From positions 5,693,598 to 5,757,597 of the forward strand of contig NC_064471.1 of the NCBI RefSeq assembly GCF_023343835.1: 64,000 bases of DNA. Direction: 5' to 3'. The notes beneath the pieces are model-generated. The model made no database searches, was not told where the DNA came from, and was given only the letters and a program-made list of their open reading frames with translations. How positions within the stretch are numbered: position 1 is the first letter of the stretch; each line of letters begins with the position of its first letter. This document shows positions 21,105-32,087 of this stretch, one piece after another. The stretch comes from Lagopus muta. Taxonomy: Eukaryota; Chordata; Aves; Galliformes; Phasianidae. The translations under genes and the position numbers were made by a program.

Positions 21105-21745
21105 TGTACCTTCTCTGATGCTGCCTGAAGGCCACAGGGAGCTTGGGGCTGCCTAATTGATTCCTCCTGGACCTGACACAGCAGCTTAGAAGATGCTATT
21201 ACCAGTCCTGCTCTCTTCCTCAGGGCTTTCCTAGAGTCCACTGAGAGCTTGGGGCTGCCTGCTGGACTATTCCTATTGTGCCAACACAGCAACTCAGAGG
21301 ATGCCGGTCCCAGTCGCGCCTTCCTCTTTAGCACTTGCATCAAGGATCTCAGGGCCATCTACTGGACTCCTCTTGTCCCAGCACAGCAGTTTTGAGGACA
21401 CCAGATCCAGTCCTGCTTTCTTCTTCAAGACTGCCTACAGGCTGCAGGGACTCAGGGCTAGACTCCACATGTTGTCTTTACACAGCAACTCAGAGGACCC
21501 CATCCCAGTCCCAGCCTCTTCTTGAGGGCTCACCTAGAGGCTGCAGGGAGCTCAGGGCCATCCACTGGATGCCTCCCATTGTCGTGGTACAGAAGCATAA
21601 CAACACCAGTCTCAGTCCTGCCCTCATCCTTGGGACTTGCATGGAGGCCACAGAGAGCTGGGGGCCATCCACTGGACTCCTGTTTTCTCTGTGCAGAAGC
21701 TTAGAGGACACCAGTCTCAGTCCTTCTCTTTTCCTCAGAGCTTGG
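21105..21745. repeat. Minisatellite, about 6 diverged units of ~100-107 bp
   Basis: A motif like GAG-CTCAGGGCCATCCACTGGACTCC recurs near 21139, 21246, 21343, 21444, 21547 and 21654. Each copy is followed by a CAGCACAGCAGCTTAGAGGA-like block and CCAGTCTCAGTCCTGC-like block. The long open frame at 21335-21889 follows from the repeat structure and is probably not a gene. Confidence 0.7.
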
Positions 21746-22459
21746 GAAAGAAGAGGTGAGAGGTCTCAAGGAAGGATGAGGACGGGGGACAGAGGAAAAA
21801 AAAGGACTCTAGAGAGCAGAAGCTCTTCGGCGACTCTTCAACACCAAGATAGAAATAGAGAGCTCCTGCTGCACCACCAATGGATATAGAGATGTTTCTG
21901 GGCAAGCATGATGTGCTTGCCCAGGCCTGATAGCGATAGATCTACTTTCATCTGTTCACCCTGTGGAGGTAGGTACACCTCCATGGGCTCAACATTGCCC
22001 TCCAGTGGGTCTACATGCATTGGCTTGAGCTTGCTGCTGCTCTCTAGAAGCTGGAGCTTCTTCGGTGGAGAAGAATCCATCCTCCTCCACAAAAATTCCT
22101 AGAATGGGGGGGAAGGATCTAGGTAAAAAGCTCCTGGTCTCAAGCATGTGCTTCCCAGACAAAAGTCAGTCAGCAACTGGTGTTCTGTTGTCAGCACCTC
22201 TGTATTTATAGTGGTTGGCAGGGATGTGACTTGTGATATCGTAAGGAGACGGTGATGAGACCCAACAAGTGTTCCATGACAGCCAAAACAGGGCTGAGTT
22301 GGGTAGGAGAGGCCATGGCCTGAGAGTTCAAGAGTTAACGCTCCAGTTCCAGAGGGCTATAAGGACTGTGAAGGGTCTTGAGGGCAAGACACTGGAGGAA
22401 TGTCTGAGAGCTCCAAGTTTGTTGCTCCCAGAGCAAAGTAGGCTGTGAGGAGCCCTCAA
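21746..22459. other. Unassigned segment with inverted repeats
   Basis: A purine-rich block (21746-21830) is followed by sequence containing a perfect 9-bp stem with a 5-nt loop (GGGCAAGCA/TGCTTGCCC, 21900-21922) and a 6-bp stem GGAGGT/ACCTCC near 21964. 22110-22459 may be the 5' continuation of the adjacent CR1. No coding region is supported. Confidence 0.4.
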
Positions 22460-22714
22460 GGCAGCTGCAGCTCCTCACAGGGAGCAGAAAGCAGTGCTGA
22501 GCTCTGCTCTCTGGTAGCAGCTACAGGACCCTAGGGAACAGAGTTGTATCAGGGGAGGGTCATGGAAAGGTTCTGCACTAAAGGGCAGTGGGCATAGCCC
22601 CAAGCTGCTGCAGCTGAACAACCATTTGCATTGGAGTGGTCCCTTGTGGAGTCAGAGGTTGGACTTGATCATCCTTGTGAGTTCCTCCCACCTCGGGATA
22701 TTCTATGATTCTAC
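22460..22714 (+). mobile_element. CR1 LINE 3' fragment
   Basis: The segment shows the CR1 3' pattern (GGCAGTGGGCATAGCCCCAAGCTGCTGCAG, then a GGTTGGACTTGATCATCCTTGTG-like block) and ends in GGGATATTCTATGATTCTA, the characteristic CR1 tail. It is 5'-truncated. Confidence 0.8.
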
Positions 22715-23989
22715 AGTTTCAATATTTGTCTTGTTATGTAATTAATATTCTGTGCCGAGGTTGGTATTTTGGCTGCACCCTACAAAATGCCTCACACAAC
22801 CTGAGAACTCAAAATACATCTTTTCAGGTGCTTTTTCAAATTCCTATTTATCTTGAAGACAATGTAAAACACTTCAATTTTGAGAGCCTTTACCGTAAAT
22901 GTATTGTACCAGTCCAATCATTTGCAGATAGCTTTGGAAGCACTATGGCAAGCACACTGGCCACCAACATAGCCACATAACTATTTATATGCTATGATAC
23001 TTGGAAACCCTTCTCACAAAACAGAAGTCCATGCTGCAGGGCACCATAGAGAGGAAGGCTATTTTTATCCTTAAAAGCTTACATTCACTATAAGGCAGAA
23101 AAAGTAAAGGAATACTGACATATGGACAAAGATATAAGGAAACTAAGACAATATCTTCACAACAACAGACTATGCTTTGGAACACCAGCAGTTCATCTCA
23201 GCTTCATGTGATTATCACCTTGACTAACCAGCTCCACCCAATAAGAAGGGAACATTTATGCTCTGAATCAACAACACCCAACAGTGGCAACAGACCTTCA
23301 GGAGGTAAAAGACTGTCTTCAAACCAATGACTCAAGCAAGTCACAAAAGATCAATGTGAGATTGTCAGCAGTAACTTATGTTTCCTTCTGTTACTTTGGA
23401 AGGCCATACTCATACTCTTTCTGCTGAAAATGAATCTTTCATTTGACATGAATGAAAATGCAATTCTTACAAGAAGAAGGGAATAAATAGTCTCATTCAT
23501 TCATCTTCACCACCATCTTGATCACTTATTTATAGACATTTAAAAGGAAAAACTTCCAGAATGGCTATAAATCAAATACTACTCCTAGAAATTACTTTAT
23601 CTACAATCCTGTCCACGCTAGGCAACCATATTTAATGCAAATAGTATACATCAATACCTTCTGTTTGTGCTGGAGCACTATTAAAATAGTTTCCTAGAGG
23701 CCTGCACCTTGTAAGAACCCGTGTTAGAAAATCCTCATGAAAACAATTAAATTTCAAAGTTTCATAGATCTTAATGCCAGTGAAGTTATATTTTCTTTTT
23801 TATCACTATATAACACAAAAGAGACCAGCAAAAAGACAAGTGACTGATGCAAAGGGGGAAAAAAAAGAAAAAGTAGAGTGAAAATAAGGAAAAATATACT
23901 TGGGGATGCCTGAAGACATTCGTTTTGAAAAGGTATGGCTTGGTTCTTTCACTGTTTTTGAAACTCAAGAGAAGAAAGAAAGAAGGAAA
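22715..23989. other. METTL15 intron 2, no feature recognised
   Basis: Intronic sequence with no recognisable exon or repeat; a GAAA-rich stretch lies at 23965-23995. Confidence 0.55.
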
Positions 23990-24219
23990 GAGAGAAGGAC
24001 CTGGGGGTCCTGATGGATGAAAAACATAACATGAGCCAGTAGGGTGCTCTCACAGCTTGGAAAGCAAATGGTATCCTGGGCTCTATCAGAAGAGGGGTGG
24101 CCAGCAGGGACAGGAGGTGATTGTTCCCCTCTACTCTGCTCTTGTGAGGCGCCATCTGGAGTACTGTGTCCAGGCCTGGAGCCCCCAGTACAAGAAAGAC
24201 AGGGAGCTGTTGGAGAGTC
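23990..24219 (+). mobile_element. CR1 LINE internal 3' fragment
   Basis: This is CR1 sequence running from GACCTGGGGGTCCTGATGGATG to GGGAGCTGTTGGAGAGTC. Translated, it gives the C-terminal end of the CR1 reverse transcriptase ORF ([19 protein letters not shown] type) in frames broken by stops. It is truncated at both ends. Confidence 0.8.
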
Positions 24220-25274
24220 AATGCAGTAGACTTAAAGGGGGAAATTACTTGCATGTGGATTTATTGCAACAGACTTTTCATTGAGGAAAAAAAGGAGATC
24301 AGTAAAAGCTAATTTGTACAATGTGTTTTCAAGAAAGGACTACCAATGGGACTTTGTAGAAATAGGTTCTAGAAATAATAAGAGGAGACTCGAAGATGAG
24401 CAGAACTGTTATTGCTTATAACCCTGACAGATTCCAGAGATGTCAATCAAATATTCAGTGGGAGGGCACTAACACCTTGCTCTCAGCTGTGACTCACTCT
24501 GGAAGTAACATTTATGTTCTTAGCAACCTCATTCACTAGAAAGTTATCTTTCTAACTGGATTTTCTATATACTGGCAATTCATTGTCTTGGGACACCAGA
24601 AGAGATAAAGGCCCCCCCCTCGTTATTTTATTTAATAACGGGGAACATAACTGCATTAAAAACGAGTAAAGGAAACCTTTGCGTACACAGGAGAGAAGGT
24701 AGAAAAAACAAGAATTTATGCTTCCTGTTCTCAAAAACAATTTCAAAAGAAACAAACAGCCATTTCAACACCAACTGTAACACGCAAAGAAGAGCAGTCT
24801 CAATTGTAGTTTAAAATTTCACCAATGATGCTTTCTCTAACAAAACTTGGTTAACACACCACATCTTTCAACACGCTTACTTTCAAAACTTCAGTCTTCA
24901 TAAAGTGCTGTAAATGCATGATTTACTATAGTTTATACACCCTGTAAATGCTTCTGCTCAAGATGATGCTCACTCTTATGTCTGACATTAATGGTTCACC
25001 ACTAGTACAGGAATCTCTACAAGACACATGGATCTGAAGAAAAATCCCCCTCCACTAACACGCTGCTTTACAATCATAAGTATTTGAATCCTTAAAAAGC
25101 CTTCAGAGACCAAAGTTACTTCCCACAGTTTAGAATCAAGAATAGATCCTTTCGCAAGTTCTGGCCAAAAAGGTTTTACATGTTGCATAATCAAAGAATA
25201 TACAGGCGTTATAGCTAAGAAACATACCAGAGAGTTCGGCTAAACAGATTACTACACCAAAAAATGATAGAAAA
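24220..25274. other. METTL15 intron 2, mostly featureless
   Basis: Intronic DNA. One 10-bp stem-loop (CCTCGTTATT/AATAACGGGG with one wobble) lies near 24617-24642. Nothing else is recognised. Confidence 0.5.
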
Positions 25275-25490
25275 CTTACCCTTATCCGGGGCTTGCTAGA
25301 CAACTCCAAAAGGAGGGATCTCCAGAAAGAGATCCTTCCCCACTTGTAGCCAGCTCTTAAATGGGGTTTAGGAGAGGTGCAGCCAGGCTCCACCCCTTCC
25401 AGCAGCACAGCTGAATTGCCTTCCCCTGTGCTCCTGTGGCTGACTCATTGCTCCATCAGGTGATCAATCAGAGGTTCAGGCCGTGATTCA
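25275..25490 (+). repeat. Dispersed repeat, copy B (family not identified)
   Basis: Same family as 7713-7885 and 63150-63365. Diagnostic blocks are ACTTACCCTTATC at the start, GGGATCTCCAGAAAGAGATCC, AGCTCTTAAATGGGGTTTAG, and CATCAGGTGATCAATCAGAGG. The reverse strand begins with AAGGGTAAGT, again donor-like. Confidence 0.55.
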
Positions 25491-26483
25491 GCAGTTCCCA
25501 TATATGTATCAATGACCAAAGTTTAATAAACAGTCCCCCACATCAGCCCGAATTCTTAATTAAGTAGAAACTTACACAACTGAAAAAAACCCTTTACATA
25601 CAGTCTCACAATTTATATATTCACCTCCTGTGCGCAAATGTCATGATAGTTCTGAAATGCAAATGAAACCTGAACTTTAAGTTCGGCATGTAATTCATCA
25701 TTTGGGTATTTTCAACAAAAAAAGTGTGCTACAATAATTACGGCTACTCTGATTCTCACTGGCTTTCAAGAAATTTAAAATATACGGTGACTTCCAAACT
25801 AAGGAAGTTCTTACAAGGCAACGCAATAAAACTAGACTACATCACTTTGATCCTCCAAATCCATCTCAAACTTGCCACATCCCTTTGCACTGTCAGTTGA
25901 CAGCATTTCAAGTATATATAAGTAGCTGCACATCTTGAACATAGTACTTCATATACAATTTCATTGTTTTAGTTAAAACTTATCATTGATCGACAAATAT
26001 AGTAAGCCTGTATGAAGCTAACATAAAAAGCACTCAGTTTGCAGACAAAAGCATCTGACAGGTGAAAACCACTTAACCACTGCATATGAAATTCCTTCAA
26101 CTTAATATCATATGTAAGATCTCCCAGATGCAAACAATTTTACCACTTAAGTTTTGTAAAGAGAGCGTGAAACAGTATACCTAAACTGCATATAACACAT
26201 GTAGTGCAGACATACCAATGCTACAGCATAGACAGATGTGAGCAAATCCAGATTACCAGAAGGAATCTTTTCACAGTACCTTGGCCAAACCAGGCAGCTT
26301 TGCAATACTTGTCCGCCATTGATACAAAACCGTTTCTACATGTTGCCATTTGTAACTACAGCACCTCCACACCACTCCATGCAGTATAAGCACATCCTAA
26401 GGAAACACCGGACCTCAAAACCACTGAAACAGTGACAATGACAACGAGGAGGTTTTGACTGAATATAAAAAACAATTTCTTTA
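25491..26483. other. METTL15 intron 2, no feature recognised
   Basis: AT-rich intronic sequence; no exon and no repeat seen. Confidence 0.5.
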
Positions 26484-26665
26484 GATGTCGGTCAAGCACT
26501 GGAACAGGCTGCCCAGACACATGGTAGAATCCCCAGCCAGTGTATTTGGCACACACGGACATGACACTAAGGGGCACAGTTCAGTGATTGGACTCAGTAG
26601 GTCAGGCTAACAGCTGGATTTGATGATCATGAAGATTTTTTTCTAACACAGTTGATTCTACAATG
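26484..26665 (+). mobile_element. CR1 LINE 3' fragment (old)
   Basis: GGTCAAGCACTGGAACAGGC is followed by a diverged CR1 3' UTR with TGGATTTGATGATCATGAAG and a GATTCTACAATGATT tail. It is older and more diverged than the other CR1 copies. Confidence 0.65.
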
Positions 26666-27076
26666 ATTTTTTACCCTACTAGCTCTTACACAAAACAAAG
26701 AGAGCTCTTCACAAATTGATGACATAACCACACATAACTCCCTGCTACTGTTAGTAATTAACACTACTTAACACCCTACAAATGCACAAGAGCAGTCTAG
26801 AAAAACAAGCACAAAAGCAAGAGATTGCTTCAATGCTACAGTTTTAACCAACAGATTACTCAGGATTTGTTAAGGTCAGACACATAGATAGGAGATTTCT
26901 ACTATCTTAAATATAAAACCTTAATTTGGATGGCAAAATAATTTAGAAGTTTTAAAAGGTGGAATAGTCTCAAAGAACAGCCCTTATTTCTCTAAAGGAG
27001 AGTTATCACCACACTGCACAAACTTTTCTGCTGGATAGATAGTAAATCATAGGTGTCAACCAATTACTTAACTCAC
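26666..27076 (-). other. Start of METTL15 intron 2
   Basis: The donor GTGAGT (27076-27071 on the minus strand) follows the coding exon. Intron 2 then continues leftward through the provirus and beyond the window, since no downstream METTL15 exon was found in 1-27076. Confidence 0.75.
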
Positions 27077-27355
27077 CTGGCCTGACTGAGGGGATAAAAA
27101 ATTAATGACCTCCTCCACCATCACTGGTATGTGCAATCTTCCAAAGGTTTTGTTTTCTGTACTGTGAAGCAACTCTTTAGTTTCACTTTCCTGTGTAGTT
27201 TGCTCCGTTAAATCATATTCAGAAAGCTGTTTTACTGAAGAGTAGATCCTTCTGGCCAAAACAGCTAACTTGTCTGGATTCAGCTTTAAGTTGCACAGAA
27301 GCAGACACTTGTTAACTTGGCACAGACTCTGATATAGCATTTTGGAGTTGATCAT
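27077..27355 (-). CDS. METTL15, first coding exon (partial gene)
   Basis: METTL15 is the mitochondrial SAM-dependent methyltransferase that makes N4-methylcytidine in 12S rRNA, the eukaryotic relative of bacterial RsmH. This exon gives 93 codons from ATG at 27355: a poorly conserved, basic N-terminus that fits a mitochondrial targeting region, then the conserved start of the methyltransferase fold, LHIPVMVEEVINFLSPQ. The acceptor CTAG lies at 27360-27357 and the donor CAG|GTGAGT at 27077/27076; the exon ends in phase 0. The SAM-binding loop and catalytic region would be in later exons to the left, outside the window. The gene is head-to-head with KIF18A. Confidence 0.88.
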
Positions 27356-28134
27356 CCTAGAAAAAACAGATGTTGGGAATTACTTTGATAACTATTTAAA
27401 ACATTAAGTGTTAAAAAAAAAACAAAACATACACACACACAAAGCGCAAATGCTGTAAGTACATTTCACAAGATAGGAGGCTTTACAGAAATGCCATCTC
27501 AGCAAAAACGCTCTGATAATTTAGCTTCTTTTCAGCAATTTGAAGGCCATCTAACAATCAATCACATCTAAGTAAATAGAGCTTTATTTTCACAAGCAAT
27601 ACCTTCATTTCCTTTACATCACTAGGACTCTATCAATGTTCAAACATCTTGAGAGAAGCCCCTATTAAATTGCTCTGGTTGAGCACAACCAGAACAGTAG
27701 CTCAGCTTTCATTTTGTTCTCCTACGTCCTGCCACGCACAATGAGGCACTTGCTCTGAACGGCAGCACTTGGGTTGCCAAGTTTCCTGTATTTCTAGTTG
27801 AAATGGGAAAAGACAAATTGTGCCACTGGGTTTTTAACACGGTTATGATTAGTGTTACAACCTACATGTGCGTTAAAATTACAACAGAATAATTCAAAGC
27901 AGATTAAAAAAAAAAAAAAGCTGAAGAAAGCTGAAGGTTAACATAAGTAAGATGTTATTTGCATTTTTATGAGCTCACACCTGTTGCTGTGTCATATTTC
28001 ACACTCTCTCTTGCCACACAAAAAGAATGCATACTTTAGCCAAAGGCCCTTTGAATAAAGGCTATCCTACTTTTATTGCATCGCATTTGTAAGCATGTAT
28101 CATCTTCTAACCTTCAACAGAGGACCTCAAGTCC

Positions 28135-28205
28135 TTTTGCAAGTCCTTTGGGGGGTTGGACTTGATGATTCCTGGAGGTCCCCTGCCAACTCCTACAATT
28201 CTGCG
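28135..28205 (+). mobile_element. CR1 LINE 3' terminal fragment
   Basis: This is a short CR1 end: GGTTGGACTTGATGATTCC, GGAGGTCCCCTGCCAACTCC, then ATTCTGCGATTC. Confidence 0.7.
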
Positions 28206-28384
28206 ATTCCGCAACAAACCCCAACACCTCTATAGAAGCTAACACAGGGGTGGGGAGAAGATCAGTGATAATCTAACTCACACTGCCTTGCTCTACGACC
28301 CCGGGAAGCATCTTCCTTACCCAGAGCACGGCTCACAATCACTCATCTATGAACTGAGGAAACTTTTTGTGTGCTTTCAGTCGC

Positions 28385-28489
28385 AGGATACAGCAGAAGG
28401 CTACAAAAACGATTAAGGGCCTGCGGCATCGCTCTTACGTGGAAAGAGCTGGGGCTGTTGAGCCTAGAGAAAACCGAAGAAGGATCTTA
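28385..28489 (+). mobile_element. CR1 LINE fragment beside the promoter
   Basis: ACGATTAAGGGCCTGCGGCA to AGCTGGGGCTGTTGAGCCTAG matches the CR1 segment that precedes its 3' UTR. The open frame at 28367-28615 runs through it and is not a gene. Confidence 0.6.
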
Positions 28490-28594
28490 TATCGAGCAGG
28501 CCTAGAGGTCCGCGGCTCTCCCCTCACGCAGCTCCCGCCCACCAGCCCCGCACAGCACGCAGAGCTACAGAAACCACCCTCGCCACGCGCTTAC

Positions 28595-28620
28595 CCGCTC
28601 GCGCCGTCGCTTTGACGACG
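28595..28620 (-). other. METTL15 exon 1 (non-coding), 3' part
   Basis: The minus-strand sequence upstream of the donor GAGCGG|GTAAGC at 28595/28594. The 5' limit is unknown; the interval is indicative. Confidence 0.5.
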
Positions 28621-28635
28621 TCACGGCGGCGGCGG

Positions 28636-28676
28636 CCAATGAGGAGGCGAAGGGGGGGCGGCCGCTGGCGTTTGAA
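28636..28676 (+). promoter_or_regulatory. CCAAT box plus CHR-like element (G2/M control)
   Basis: CCAAT (28636-28640) and TTTGAA (28671-28676) are separated by 30 bp. NF-Y sites plus a CHR (TTTGAA) bound by the DREAM/MMB complexes drive many G2/M genes at about this spacing. KIF18A is expressed in G2/M, so the arrangement fits. Function is inferred. Confidence 0.55.
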
Positions 28677-28679
28677 TTC

Positions 28680-28722
28680 GGCGGCCGGGCTGGGCGGTGG
28701 TTGGCTCGGCTGCGGCGCTGAG
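28680..28722 (+). other. KIF18A exon 1 (non-coding)
   Basis: The exon ends at GCGCTGAG|GTGAGTGG (28722/28723). The 5' limit is uncertain. No start codon in the KIF18A frame is used here; translation begins in exon 2. Confidence 0.6.
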
Positions 28723-29171
28723 GTGAGTGGCCGCCCCAGCGGCATGGCGGGCGGGGCTCGGGGGCTTACCGTGCGGTTTTGTCCGCGATCTGTGTATGTT
28801 GTCGGCCCTGGGATATCTTTTTTCTTTCTGAGGTGAAGAGCGAGGCCTGGAAGGGCGGTCCTTCGTTAGTATCTGAGCGTTGTGGGGCCTATAATCAAAA
28901 GGCCCCTGAACCCTCCTGCAGGACGAGAGAGCTGCCTGCTGCTGTGTGAGTACTCTGAAGTAAAGGAGAACTGCAGGTGGAACGGTAGCTGTAGTCGGAG
29001 GAATCAGACTTTGGCTTTCCCAAGGCAGGCCTGCTTAGCTGTGTACTGTTAAGTCGTGTTTTCAGGCCAGTTAACAGTGCTTCTCAGAGCTTTGTGATGG
29101 TTCCTACAGCTGACTGAGTGTAGGGCAGGGCTAGCACAGGTGTGTAGTTTGACTTAAACTGCAAACTGATG

Positions 29172-29543
29172 GCTGTGGGGTGACCTCATTGCAGCCTTTC
29201 AGTATTTAAAGGAAGCCTACAAACAGGAGGGGACTCAACTCTTTGAAGGGGCTGATAACTTCAGGACAAGGGGAAATGGTTTGAAGTTGAGGGAGGGAAG
29301 ATTTAGGTTGGGTGTCAGGGGGAAATTCATTACTATGAGAATGGTGAGGTATTGGAACAGCTGCCTAGAGAGGCTATGGATGCCCCATCCATTCCTGGCA
29401 GTATTCAGGACTGTGCTGGATGGGGTCCTGGGCAGCCTGGTCTGCTATGAAATGTGGAGGTTGGTGGCCCTGCGTGTGGCAGGGGGTGGGAGATTCATGA
29501 TCCTTGAGGTCCCTTCCAACCCGGGCCGTTCTGTGATGATTCT
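29172..29543 (+). mobile_element. CR1 LINE 3' fragment in KIF18A intron 1
   Basis: A typical CR1 3' region: GGGGTGACCTCATTGCAGCC, GCTATGGATGCCCCATCC, GATCCTTGAGGTCCCTTCC and GTTCTGTGATGATTCT at the end. The open frame at 29281-29592 comes from this repeat. Confidence 0.85.
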
Positions 29544-29651
29544 AATGAGGAAATTATGTTTCAAGTTTAAGGCCTTTTGCTTCTATTGTTGATTGCAGGG
29601 AAGATTCAGCTGCTTGGTCTGAAGGAGCCCTGGAAGCAGAGAAGAGAGAGC

Positions 29652-29979
29652 ATGTCTGCTGCTAAAGAAGATGATGTCTGTAGCCACGTGAAAGTGGTTG
29701 TCCGCGTCCGTCCAGAAACTCAAAAGGAAAAAGATGGCAACTTTGCTAAAGTTGTTCATGTTGTTGACCAGCATATATTGGTGTTTGATCCAAAGGAAGA
29801 AGAATTTAGCTTTTTTCATGGAAAGAAACTGACCCACAGGGATATTAATAAAAGAACAAAGAAAGACCTTAAATTTGTTTTTGATGCTGTTTTTGCTGAA
29901 AATTCAACCCAGTTGGAAGTTTTTGAGCATACAACCAAAGGTGTACTTGATGGCTTCTTAAATGGATATAATTGCACAG
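29652..29979 (+). CDS. KIF18A exon 2 (residues 1-109)
   Basis: The exon begins at 29599 after TTGATTGCAG; translation starts at 29652. It encodes the first motor strands ([11 protein letters not shown]) and the KIF18-specific insert around [16 protein letters not shown], ending in NGYNCT. Donor ACAG|GTATCT; it ends one base into a codon. Confidence 0.95.
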
Positions 29980-32050
29980 GTATCTTTGCTATGTGCCTCT
30001 TTTCATTCACTAAATTCTTTGGAGGATCTACACTTGTATCTGAATGCTGCAGAGGCCTTAGGGATCTATGTTTGAATAACTACTTGTAATTTATAGTTAT
30101 GACCATCTTGTTGTATGTGGAAGGTAGACTAGCTACGTTATGTGTTGAAGAAGACTTTGTGATAGGGTTGTAACAAGCTTCAGAATTTGATCTGAAATAC
30201 ATGTGCTTATGAAGAGTATTCAAGGAAGAGTTATTCAGCCAGAGGTAGTTTCATTGAGTGTATTAATCTATTTTGTCAACTTAAGCTTTCAAAAGTTTGT
30301 TTTTAACTGTCAAATATACCACTGAGGTAATGCCTTATGTATCTGCAATGAGTTGATAGTCCAGGGTTAGGAGAGTAAAGAAATATCTTTTACTTCAACT
30401 GCTTGTGAATTAACTTGGAATTAAAAACTTGAAAATATGTGACTCTTGAGATAGCTTTCTGATTTCTGTTGTAGAAAGAGAATAATAGGTGAGAAAGTTA
30501 AATAGTTTGTGAAAACAGTGGTATCATATGATGGGGGATGTGAATGTCCATTTGAAGTTTGTTCTTGTTTGGCCTACTGATACCAAGTGTATGTTTTCTG
30601 GTTTTTTTTTCCTCTTAATGTAGTGCTAGCATATGGTGCAACAGGAGCTGGAAAGACTCATACAATGTTAGGCTCCCCTGAAGATCCTGGAGTGATGTAT
30701 TTAACCATGATGGCACTTTATAATTGCATGGATCAAATAAAAGAAGAAAAAATATGCAATGTTGCTGTGTCTTATTTAGAGGTAAGTTAGCTCCTGGATT
30801 TAGTATGCTGCTTTTAAGAAGGCATAATTTTATAAGTCAAGTTAAACTTTTTATTTCCTCTGTCATCATACTCATTATGAACTATTCTGGGGCTTTAGAA
30901 ATGTATCCTTGATGGGACTGTAACTGAATAGTGCTCAAATTTGATGTTACTAATAGATATCTGTTACTGTCTTGTATCTTCCAAAAAAGGCCAATCTCTT
31001 CTAACACATTCATTTCTCATTCTAGTAATACCTGTCCTCCAAATTAGTTAAGTTCCTTGCTCCTTAGTTAAGTTCCTTCTATCTGTTAATGGGTACAGGA
31101 AGATACTTTGTCAGGGATGTCAGCAGTAATTTCCTGTTAATACTGAAATTGCACAACTAAAAGATGGTTAATTCCAGTAATATTCAGTTTGGTTTTACTG
31201 TGTCTCAAGTTAAAGAAATGCTTCTGTGAGGACTGCTATGGTACTGTTTAGCTCACTACAAAAAATTATTTTGGTCTTTGCTGCCGGCTTCTCTTCTCTT
31301 TATCTTTTTGGCATTGCTTGTCTGTTCTTGCTAGTACCTATCTTTGCATTGCTGCAAAGCAGCAGTAGTATAATGACTGTTACATTCTAGCCCCCGTTAA
31401 GTCAAGTGGAATAGTAAATCACAGAATGTCACTTTGTCTTAAAATAGTAATGAAGAATGATGTTGCCATTCAAATCCAATCCTGTCAAGTACGACAGGGT
31501 AACTTTTCTAAAGAGATTTTAAATTCCTTCTCAAAGGTGTACAATGAACAGATCCGTGATCTTCTGGTCAACTCAGGACCGCTGGCTGTTCGGGAAGATG
31601 CTCAGAAAGGGGTGGTGGTTCAAGGGCTAACATTACATCAGGTATGTAAATAGGTGCTCAAACTCAGGAGGCTCCACATTATTTGAGGTCAAATTTGCTT
31701 GTGATTGCACAGTGAAGTTGCTTGTGACTTAGTAATTCTTGTGGGTTTTGTTTTGTTTGTTTTGTTTTTTGCAATCATCAGGAGTAACGTAATAACCTGC
31801 AAGCCTACTAAATAATTAATGCACGTTCTGAAAAAGCTACTGGTGTTGTTAAATAGAAATTGATAAACATTTGTCTTTGTTACCCAGCAGACACTGCTGG
31901 TTCGATGCTTACCTTCAGGTTGTGGAAAGCTTGTTGTTTTGAGAAATAATCTTAGTATTTCTTAAAGGACGTCACTGTTTTCAATGTTATGCATGAGTGT
32001 TCAACACTTCTGCAAATCTTGTGCCTAGAACTTGAGTTTTTCTGTTTGTT

Positions 32051-32087
<37 letters not shown>

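Larger units (their letters stand above)
27357..28594 (-). other. METTL15 intron 1
   Basis: It runs from the donor GTAAGC (28594 leftward) to the acceptor at 27357. It contains two CR1 fragments (28135-28205 and 28385-28489), a CA-rich stretch near 27426-27440 and a poly-A tract near 27906-27920; otherwise it is unremarkable. Confidence 0.7.
28500..28800. promoter_or_regulatory. CpG-rich bidirectional promoter of METTL15 and KIF18A
   Basis: A GC- and CpG-dense island sits between the first exons of two divergent genes. It contains a CRE-like CGACGTCA (28616-28623), a CCAAT box in GGCGGCCAATGAG (28636-28640), a GC-box-like GGGGGGCGG, and TTTGAA (28671-28676). First-exon donors flank it: minus-strand GTAAGC at 28594 and plus-strand GTGAGT at 28723, so the transcripts start within roughly 130 bp of each other. 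Exact start sites cannot be read from the sequence. Confidence 0.85.

Noticed and set aside
1-27076. Further METTL15 coding exons
   Set aside because: No minus-strand frame resembling the SAM-binding or catalytic part with splice sites was found, so the following exons are taken to lie left of the window.
28367-28615. Open frame in the CpG island, possible small upstream protein
   Set aside because: Starts in a CR1 fragment and runs through the first-exon region on the wrong strand for METTL15; coding appearance comes from high GC.
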